From the NCBI RefSeq assembly GCF_032854445.1, contig NC_088296.1, positions 24,065,604 to 24,129,603 of the forward strand: a stretch of 64,000 bases of DNA. Direction: 5' to 3'. The notes beneath the pieces were generated by a model, which was not told where the DNA came from, searched no databases, and saw nothing but the letters and a program-made list of their open reading frames with translations. This DNA comes from Liolophura sinensis. Taxonomy: Eukaryota > Mollusca > Polyplacophora > Chitonida > Chitonidae. Both the position numbers and the translations under genes were made by a program. This document shows, one piece after another, positions 57,230 to 64,000 of the stretch. The number at the start of each line of letters is the position of its first letter. The stretch's first letter is position 1.

Positions 57230-58905
57230 ATCAACCAGTTTGAGCACTATCCCCATGTGGGTTAGTTGTACTACACATTACTGTTTGAGCACTGTCCCAA
57301 CGTGGATTAGTTCTGCTACACTTTGCTGTTTGAGCACTATACCCATGTGGAGTAGTTCTACTGCACTTTACTGTTTGAGCACTGTCCCCGTGTGGATTAG
57401 TACTACTACACTTTACAGTTTGAGCACTATCCCCATCTGGATTAGCTCTACTACACTTTACTGTTTGAGTTCCATCCCCATCTGGATTAGCTCTACTGCA
57501 CTTTACTGTTTGAGCACTTTCCCCTGTGTAGTAGTTCTATGACACTTTACTGTTTGAGCACTATCCCCGTGTGGATTAGTACTACTACACTTTACTGTTT
57601 CAGCACTCTCTCCATGTGGAGTAATTCTACTATACTTTACAGTTTGAGCACTATCCCCATGTGGATTGGATGTGCTATACTTTATTGTTTGAGCACTATC
57701 CCCATCTGGATTACTTCTTCTACACTTTACTGTTTGTGCACTATCCCCATGTGGATCAGATCTACTACACTTTATTGTTTGGGCACTCTTTCCATGTGGA
57801 GTAATTCTACTACACTTTACAGTTTGAGCACTACCCATATGTGGATTAGTTCCACTATACTTTACTGTTTGAGCACTATTCCCATATGGATTAGTTGTGC
57901 TACACTTTATTGTTTGAGCACTGTCCCCATGTGTATTAGTTCTACTACTCTTTACAGTTTGAGCACTATCCCCATGTGGATTAGATGTGCTACACTTTAA
58001 TCTTTGAGCACTCTCTCCATGTGGATTAGTTCTACCACACTTTACTGTTTGAGCACTCTCTCCATGTGGATTAGTTCTACTACACTTTACTGTTTGAGCA
58101 CTATCCCTGTGTGGATTAGATCTACTACACTTTACTCTTTGTGCACTATCCCTGTGTGGATTAGTTCTACTGCACTTTACTGTTTGAACACTTTCCTGAT
58201 GTGGATTAGATCTACTACACTTTGCTGTTTGGGCACTGTCCCCAAGTGAATTAGTTCTACTACACTTTACTGTTTGAGCACTATCCCCATGTGGATTAGA
58301 TCTACTACACTTTACTGTTTGGACACTCTCTCCATGTGGATTAGTTCTACTACACTTTGCTGTTTGGGCACTTTCCCCATGTGGATTAGATCTACTACAC
58401 TTTGCTGTTTGGGCACTGTCCCCAAGTGGATTAGTTCTAGTACACTTTACTGTTTGAGCACTTTCCCCACGTGGATTAGTTCTACTACACTTTACTCTTT
58501 GTGCACTATCCCCACGGGGATTAGTTGTACTACACTTTACTGTTTGAGCACTTTCCCCATGTGGATTAGATCTACTATATTTTGCTGTTCGGGCACTGTG
58601 CCCAAGTGGATTAGTTCTACTACACTTTACTGTTTGAGCACTTTCCCCACATGGATTAGTTCTACTACACTTTATTCTTTGTGCACTATCCCCACGGGGA
58701 TTAGTTCTACTGCACTTTACTGTTTGAGCACTTTCCCCATGTGGATTAGTTCTACTACACTTTGCTGTTTGGGCACTTACCCCATGTGGATTAGATCTAC
58801 TACACTTTACTGTTTGAGCACTTTCCCCATGTGGATTAGTTCTACTACACTTTACTGTTTGGGCACTGTTCTCAAGTGGATTAGATCTACTATACTTTAC
58901 TGTAT
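57230..58905. repeat. 45-bp minisatellite, about 37 copies
   Basis: Units combine TTTACTGTTTGAGCACTATC, CCCATGTGGATTAGTTCTAC and TACAC, with an exact 45-bp period over most of the array and a shorter unit near 57515-57530. On the reverse strand each unit encodes a 15-residue peptide of the form SAQTVKCSRTNPHGE/D. The forward strand is also open in pieces. Confidence 0.96.
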
Positions 58906-58956
58906 TCATGTATTGCAGAAAGGTAAAGAGATTTGTAACGAGAACTTTTTTTGCAG
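57503..58956 (-). CDS. Candidate exon: 15-residue repeat protein
   Basis: The reverse strand is open for 484 codons from an acceptor-like GATTTTTCTTTCAG (ending at 58957) to a stop at 57503. It opens in phase 1, like the four exons at 59457-63622. About 30 residues of non-repeat sequence (AAKKVLVTNLFTFLQYMNTV) precede some 30 copies of SAQTVKCSRTNPHGE-like units, and the frame ends after a unit-length slip. Against coding: the forward strand is also largely open, and units differ at many amino-acid-changing sites. For coding: one open frame spans nearly the whole array, the Ala codon varies mostly silently (GCT/GCC/GCA), and the acceptor phase matches. It could be an alternative last exon of the neighbouring gene or a chance frame. 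Confidence 0.35.
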
Positions 58957-59107
58957 CTGAAAGAAAAATCTGTTCAAGATTGGCAACTAGCATTTAGTGA
59001 GAAGTACTGACATCCAGATTTACAAGAATTTAACGAGAAAATCCGTTCTTAACCTGACATGTCCTCTGTTACCGTAAACCTTACATTCTAAAGATTTCTT
59101 CCATCGT

Positions 59108-59172
59108 ATTATTTATTTACTTGATTGATTTACCTTATTGCGCCGTCCTCAAGAATATTTACCTGTATTGGA
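59108..59172 (-). mobile_element. SINE tail fragment
   Basis: TTATTTATTTACTTGATTG, TTGCGCCGTCCTCAAGAATA, TTTACCTG: a diverged reverse-strand 3' end of the Meta-domain SINE, followed by C- and A-rich runs near 59316-59362. Confidence 0.65.
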
Positions 59173-59456
59173 ACACATGTACATTGTGTTTTTACAGCAG
59201 CATCAGACGCCTGTTCTCTTAAACTACAAATTGCATACTCAGTCTTTTTTAAATAAACCATTCGACAATTTAAAAAACATTGTAGATAGCCATCCCATAC
59301 AACACTAAAAAAACACCCCCCCCCCCTCCAAAAAAACAAAAAAAACAAAACAAAAACAAAAAACAGCAAGTATGAGAATTCAACACCATGCACATCACAT
59401 ACTGGTCGTCTAGATGACAATGAAGTTCATTCTCATAGCCTCATAGCCGGGCCTCC

Positions 59457-59776
59457 TCAGGGTGTCTTCACATTCAGTAGCTTCAGTACTTCCACGGCCA
59501 CCTCGGCCGCTGATGGACAAGTGTGGCCCACGTGACTGGGTGTGGTTGGGAGCTCTGCTGCGTCTGAGAGTTCTGGTGTGGCTGAGAGCTTTGGTGCAGC
59601 TGAGAGCTCTGGTGCGTCTGGGGGCTCTGGTGCGACTGGGGTGATCAGCACAGCTCTGTCCGGTCTCTGGGCCGAGGAAGGTAGGGGGCTAGTAAAGCGG
59701 ACATTTTTTGTTCTCGGATTCTTGCGTTCAGGATCGGGTGAGACTTTCATGGAAGGTTTCCTTTTACATGGCAAAG
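59457..59776 (-). CDS. Unrecognised repeat-peptide gene, terminal exon
   Basis: Reverse-strand exon after TTTCACCAG, entered in phase 1 (G|CT gives Ala), 105 residues to a stop at 59457-59459. It begins with a basic segment (ALPCKRKPSMKVSPDPERKN, RTKNVRF), then a six-residue repeat of the form [AT]PELSA over about 35 residues (APELSA, APKLSA, TPELSD), then AAEVAVEVLKLLNVKTP, a possible short helix. GC content and codon use are more gene-like than the surroundings. The phase fits the donors of the exons at 62265-62513 and 63072-63290. I recognise no family. It is probably an intrinsically disordered protein; no signal peptide is visible because the 5' end is outside the window. Confidence 0.65.
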
Positions 59777-60223
59777 CTGGTGAAACAGAGAATACCTTTC
59801 AAAACTGTAAAGCCGAAACCTTTATAAAATACAGTAGTAAAGATGGTTAAAAACAACACAGTTGTTTAGAACATGTGTATTACCATAAATTGCCTTTATC
59901 ATTTAATAACTAACATAAATTGCCCGGGTTTAAAATGTCGCCTCATTTTACCTGACTTTATTCAGGAGATAAGGCAATGCAGGTAAGCGCCATTCGTCGA
60001 GTTAGTGGAATTAGCTAAGGTTAAGGCTGTCAGTGGTAAATCTAGGGGAATGGGGCTAAGAGTAACGCTGTCAGTGGTCGAGCGAGGGAAATGAACCACA
60101 AGGGTAACACTGTCAGTGGTCGACCGTATGTGAAAATACTGTAATAATTTAGCGCATTGCTTACGTGGGTTTTCATCTGGGATGTCGCCAGCTTCATTAT
60201 ACACTGCAATGTAGTGTAATACA

Positions 60224-60478
60224 TGTATTTATTCATTTGTTTGTTTATTTGTTTATTTACTTATTTATGTATGTATTTATTTATTGGTGTTTAATGCCGT
60301 ACTCAAGAAAATTTTACTTGTACGACGGCGGCCAACACAATGAGGAAATCGGGAGAAATCTACGATCATACACAGAGTGCTAATACAACATGAGCTGGAA
60401 CCCCAAAAGACGGAATTGGCGAGAGACTTATTAGTCCGCGCTGGCACGCTAAGCTTCTAGGCCATGAGGCCTCTGTAA
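60224..60478 (-). mobile_element. Near full-length SINE, reverse orientation
   Basis: A (TTTA/TTTG)n tail, GGTGTTTAATGCCGTACTCA, ACGACGGCGGCCAACACAAT, a diverged core (GAGGAAATCGGGAGAAATCT), CATGAGCTGGAACC in the B-box region, and a head containing GCTGGCACGCTAAGCTTC and GGCCATGAGGCCTCTG. The linker and core are diverged from the other copies. Confidence 0.82.
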
Positions 60479-60565
60479 TGTGATAGTGTACGCATGTAAA
60501 AAATAAGCCTCACAAAAATAATGCCATTTCGCCATTATTAAAATTAGAAAATTGACATAAATGAA

Positions 60566-60808
60566 TAATAACAGCAATATAGCAGTTTGTCTATAAATAG
60601 TAACAGTAATATAGCAGTTTTTCTGCAAATAGTAACAGCAATATAGCAGTTTGTCTATAAATAGTAACAGTAATACAGCAGTTTATCTCTAAATAGTAAC
60701 AGTAATATAGCAGTTTGTCTATAAATAGTAACAGTGATAAAGCAGTCTGTCTATAAATATTAGCAGTAGTGTAGCAGTTTGTCTATACAAAGTAATAGTA
60801 ATATAGCA
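60566..60808. repeat. 32-bp minisatellite
   Basis: About seven to eight units of ATAGTAACAGTAATATAGCA plus GTTTGTCTATAA, diverging toward the right end. Confidence 0.92.
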
Positions 60809-60814
60809 AACATT

Positions 60815-62115
60815 CTCATATAAATGGCCAAATAAATACACACACTATCTACAGGCCAATATAAACAACCAGTGAATACACACACTACAAACAGGCCCAT
60901 ATAAATGGTAAAATGAATACACACATTACCAACACGCCCCTAAAACTGGCCAAATGAATACACACCTTACCACCGGGCCTACATAAATGGCCAAATGAAT
61001 ACACACACAACCAACAGGCCAATATAAATGGCCAAATAAATACACACACAGCCAACAGGTCCATATAAATGGCAAAATGAATACACACATTACCAACACG
61101 CCCATAAAACTGGCCAAATGAATACACACCTTACCACCGGGCCCACATAAATGGCCAAAGGAATACACACCTTACCACCGGGCCCACATACATGGCCAAA
61201 GGAATACACACTCTACCAACAGGCCCATATAAATGGCCAAATGAATACACACACAACCAACAGGCCAATATAAATGGCCAAATAAATACACACACAGCCA
61301 ACAGGTCCATATAAGTGGTAAAATGAATACACACACAACCAACAGGCCCATATAAATGATCAAATGAAAGCACACACTACCAACAGGCTCTTATAAATGG
61401 CCAAAGGAATACACACCCTACCAACAGGCCCATATAAATGGCCAAATCAATACACACACAACCAACAGCCCAATATAAATGGCCAAATAAATACACACAC
61501 AGCCAACAGTTCCATATAAATGGTAAAATGAATACACACTCCACCAACAGGCCCATATAAATGGCCAAATGAATACAAACACAACCAACAGGCCAATATA
61601 AACGGCCAAATGAATACACACACTACCAACAGGCTTTTTAAATTGTCAAATGAAAACATACACTACTAGCAAGCTCATAAAAATGGCATAATGAATACAC
61701 AGAGTACTCACAAGCCAATATAAATGACCAGTGAATACACAGACTACCCACAGGCCAATATAAATGATCAGCGAATACACAGACTACCCACAGGCCAGTA
61801 TAAATCACCAGTGAATACACACACTATCTACAGGCCAATATAAATGGCCAAATGAATACACTCACTACCAACAGGCTCATATAAATGATCAAATGAATAC
61901 ACACACTACCAACAGGCTCATATAAATGTCCGAATGAAAAAATACACCACAAACAGACCCATATAAATGGTTAAATCAATACAAACACTATCAATAGGCC
62001 CATTTAAATGGTCAAATCAATACACCCTCTACGAACAGGCCTTTATAAATGGCCAAATGAATACACGCATTACCAACAGGCCCGTATAAATGGCCAAATA
62101 CCAAGAGGCCCTTAT
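60815..62115. repeat. 41-bp minisatellite, about 31 copies
   Basis: Units of GGCCCATATAAATGGCCAAA plus TGAATACACACACTACCAAC plus A, with subtypes (CCAATATAAAT, CACAACC, CACAGCC, a GGGCCCACATAAATGG type). The types alternate in blocks near 60900-61370, suggesting higher-order duplication of about 120-330 bp. 41 is not a multiple of three, so reverse-strand frames shift every unit and are not coding. Confidence 0.95.
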
Positions 62116-62264
62116 AAACGGTACGACTCGTTTAATACGAAAAAGTAGCATCCAGTTAACGGAATATTGGTGCAGTGGGGCAGTGTCAAAATGTAATGTG
62201 AATTTCACTCAAAGATTTAACATCTACCTCAATGTTTACATGTTGTGAGACACATCAGCCTTAC

Positions 62265-62513
62265 CGTGTTCCCTAGATCTTGCACCTGTCATCACAGCAG
62301 TCATATTTTTGGAAGAGGCGTGTTCTGGCATGGCTTTCCCTGGGCTGAGGTTTAGGCGCGGAGACTGTTCTGTTATGTCAGTATGCGACAAAGCCATCAC
62401 TAGGGTTGTCTTTTTCGGTATGGGCTTATTCGGGATGACCTTTTTTGACACCGCCTTCTCCGGTGCAGCTTTTCCTGGCATGGTGGGAGGCCATCCTTTG
62501 TTCCAACGCTGCT
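62265..62513 (-). CDS. Unrecognised repeat-peptide gene, internal exon (249 bp)
   Basis: Reverse-strand exon between AAATGTTTTAG and GTAAGGCT, phase 1 at both ends. It encodes EQRWNKGWPPTM and then a degenerate five-residue repeat P-x-K-x-x (PGKAA PEKAV SKKVI PNKPI), a non-repeat stretch (MALSHTDITEQSPRLNL), a second partial repeat (SPGKAMPEHASSKN), and ends SREHG. The upstream exon ends KEHG at the same phase, so the two may descend from one duplicated exon. Basic and Pro-rich, with no Cys. Function unknown. Confidence 0.62.
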
Positions 62514-63071
62514 CTAAAACATTTAATAGTAACATTGATATGTCTGATAAGCTGAGAGACAAAAAAGATCACAATTAAGGTGGTTTCATTAACATCTTGT
62601 GTCGAGGGCACTAAAGAGAAGCATGTTAACCACTCGGCCGCACTCCGCCCTCACACAGCACAAATTGACTACTGTGTAGAAATGTTTGGTTCTGCTTGAG
62701 CGTTAGCGGCATTTCGCCATGCAGTTGTGAGAGGATTCATGGAGCATTACAGAGGACATGTACAACACACCATTTGTAATCCTGCCCCAAACTAAGCATC
62801 TCTAATCATTCTCAATTCGACTGAAACAATACCCTCTTAACGAATGATATCATTATTGTTATTCAGTAAACATTGCATTTAAATAATTTAGCTGCAAACG
62901 TTCTGGTGGTTGCAAATAAAAAAGGACTTCAAAGAGATTTTCACCAGATAACACTCATTGCAAAATACTTAACATTTTGGTCCAGACTTCAGATGAGTCA
63001 AGTATGTCTACACCTTACAAATCTAAAAAAATCAGAGAAGTAAATCTGCCTTGAAGAAAAATAAGTCTTAC

Positions 63072-63290
63072 CATGTTCCTTCACTGGTGCTTCCGGCATC
63101 TCATCTTTGACCATTTCTGGCATCACCTTTCCAAACTTGGTGATTCCAGGCTTGATTATTGCAGGGTTGGTTATTCGAGGATTTATGGTTCCAGGCTTGG
63201 TCATTCCACGCTTAATCATTCCAGGTTTAACGATTCCAGGTTTAATGATTAAGGGCATGAAATTAGCCCCTCCTTCATCTGGACGCCTTC
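63072..63290 (-). CDS. Unrecognised repeat-peptide gene, internal exon (219 bp)
   Basis: Reverse-strand exon between a TTTAAATAG acceptor and a GTAAGACT donor, phase 1 at both ends. After RRPDEGGANFMPL it encodes an almost perfect run of pentapeptides of the type I-[IVT]-K-P-G (IIKPG IVKPG MIKRG MTKPG, then TINPR, ITNPA, IIKPG, ITKFG), and finally MPEMVKDEMPEAPVKEHG. The period is exactly 15 bp at DNA level. Pro/Val/Lys-rich pentapeptides recall elastic or linker segments such as PEVK-like regions; that is only an analogy. The donor and C-terminal EHG are shared with the exon at 62265-62513. Confidence 0.65.
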
Positions 63291-63580
63291 CTATTTAAAC
63301 ATCAAGGTGGTTTCTCTTAAGGCACGTAAAGGCAGAGTGATTTTTGTCACAAGAATCCAATAACATTTTAGTGACTATAAAAACTCTATCTTTTCGAAAA
63401 TACCTTCCCCTCCCAATTAGCTTCCAAAATGGGTAATTTCTCACACACATAAACAGAATTCAAATTGCTGAAGAGAAATTATGAGAACGAGTAGGTATGT
63501 GTTAATAGAAGAATTTATCATTACATAATTCACAGATAGAATGGTACGTTGCTAACCAGATCTAAACACGTAACACTCAC

Positions 63581-63622
63581 GCGAGTCTTCAGTTAGGATG
63601 TCTTCAGGTATGTCTTCATACA
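63581..63622 (-). CDS. Unrecognised repeat-peptide gene, small upstream exon (42 bp)
   Basis: Reverse-strand exon between AATTGTTTTGTAG and a GTGAGTG donor, phase 1 at both ends. It encodes an acidic VYEDIPEDILTEDS-type peptide. It is short, so support rests on good splice sites, an open frame and a phase that matches the next exon. The gene must continue upstream beyond 64000, because no initiator Met with supporting context is seen before this exon. Confidence 0.5.
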
Positions 63623-63738
63623 CTACAAAACAATTACACAGTAATACATATTTAGAGAGATAATAAGTTCAGATGTCACTGTAACTATTTATCAGGTGCA
63701 ACAGTTTTATTGAATAGGAAATTTACCCTGCCCAACCG

Positions 63739-63740
<2 letters not shown>

Positions 63741-63771
<31 letters not shown>
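63741..63771. repeat. (GA)n microsatellite
   Basis: About fifteen perfect AG dinucleotides. Confidence 0.97.
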
Positions 63772-63773
<2 letters not shown>

Positions 63774-64000
63774 ATCGTATTACACTGCCCGGTCCAATCT
63801 ACGTTCGTGTCTTTTCCTACATGTACAGTTAAAACAACCCCCGAACACAATGAACAGCTCAGCCCTGTTATTAATTGTGCGTAAGACTAAATTAAATGGA
63901 TCGACCAGGCGATAATTGAGATGGCCATTTGCTCCAGAAGGTATTAAAAATAAGAAAATTTTGATCATCAAGCAGCGACCACTCGTGAGAAGGGTTTTTT

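Larger units (their letters stand above)
59777..62264 (-). other. Large intron filled with repeats
   Basis: Intron between the exons at 62265-62513 and 59457-59776 (donor GTAAGGCT, acceptor TTTCACCAG). It contains a SINE and two tandem arrays, described separately, and little else. Near 60025-60120 a TAACACTGTCAGTGGT-type motif occurs three times. Confidence 0.6.

Noticed and set aside
60885-61659. Reverse-strand frames encoding CVFIWPFI-type hydrophobic repeats, resembling membrane segments
   Set aside because: The 41-bp period shifts the frame at each unit, and the same peptide appears in overlapping frames, so it is a by-product of the array.
63780-63971. A reverse-strand 63-codon frame (ANGHLNYRLVDPFNLVLRTI) that might be another exon of the repeat-peptide gene
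   Set aside because: I see no convincing acceptor and donor in phase 1, and the sequence lacks the repeat style of the other exons. It may be real, but support is too weak.

Overview
The window is an animal nuclear genome segment, most likely from a mollusc. It is intron-rich and AT-rich, with split genes, GT-AG introns, microsatellites, many minisatellites and a dominant tRNA-derived SINE. The SINE core reads GGTGGGAGGAAACCGGGC...CCCACGACCATCCGC, which I recognise as a Meta-domain SINE core. Its tail reads GTGAAATATTCTTGAGTACGGCGTAAAACACC followed by (AAAT)n, and such tails are common in mollusc genomes. The organism call is inference. Two 200-base runs of N (7234-7433 and 49000-49199) look like placeholder gaps, and both touch tandem repeats.

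Layout. Positions 1-23000 contain no gene I can support. They hold SINE copies of two families, a chimeric SINE, MITE-like elements and at least nine tandem arrays, and may be the 5' untranslated/intronic part of the next gene. Positions 23020-31322 (+) carry a four-exon PEAK1/PRAG1-family pseudokinase scaffold of about 1788 residues, complete from start to stop with consistent splice phases. Its 3' flank (31323-42090) is repeat-rich: a 23-bp array just after the stop, a 71-bp satellite of about 20 copies, several smaller arrays and a fold-back element.

Positions 42229 to about 48240 (-) are a nearly full-length APE-type non-LTR retrotransposon with both ORFs open: ORF1 with a coiled coil, and ORF2 with endonuclease, reverse transcriptase and a terminal zinc knuckle. 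It appears inserted in a Meta-domain SINE whose core has been amplified on the far side into a 67-bp array running into the second gap. Positions 49837-50560 (+) hold two consecutive exons of a BCH/CRAL-TRIO domain (BNIP2/PRUNE2/caytaxin type), the first with an apparent one-base deletion. A separate putative terminal exon lies at 52667-52871.

Positions 57230-63622 (-) contain what I consider the most original content: exons of an unrecognised gene whose junctions are all phase 1, each carrying its own short peptide repeat (5-residue, 6-residue and possibly 15-residue units). The gene continues off the right edge. Its introns and 3' side are also filled with tandem repeats (41-bp, 32-bp and 45-bp units). 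A recurring theme is the birth of tandem arrays, including from SINE parts, next to and possibly inside exons.
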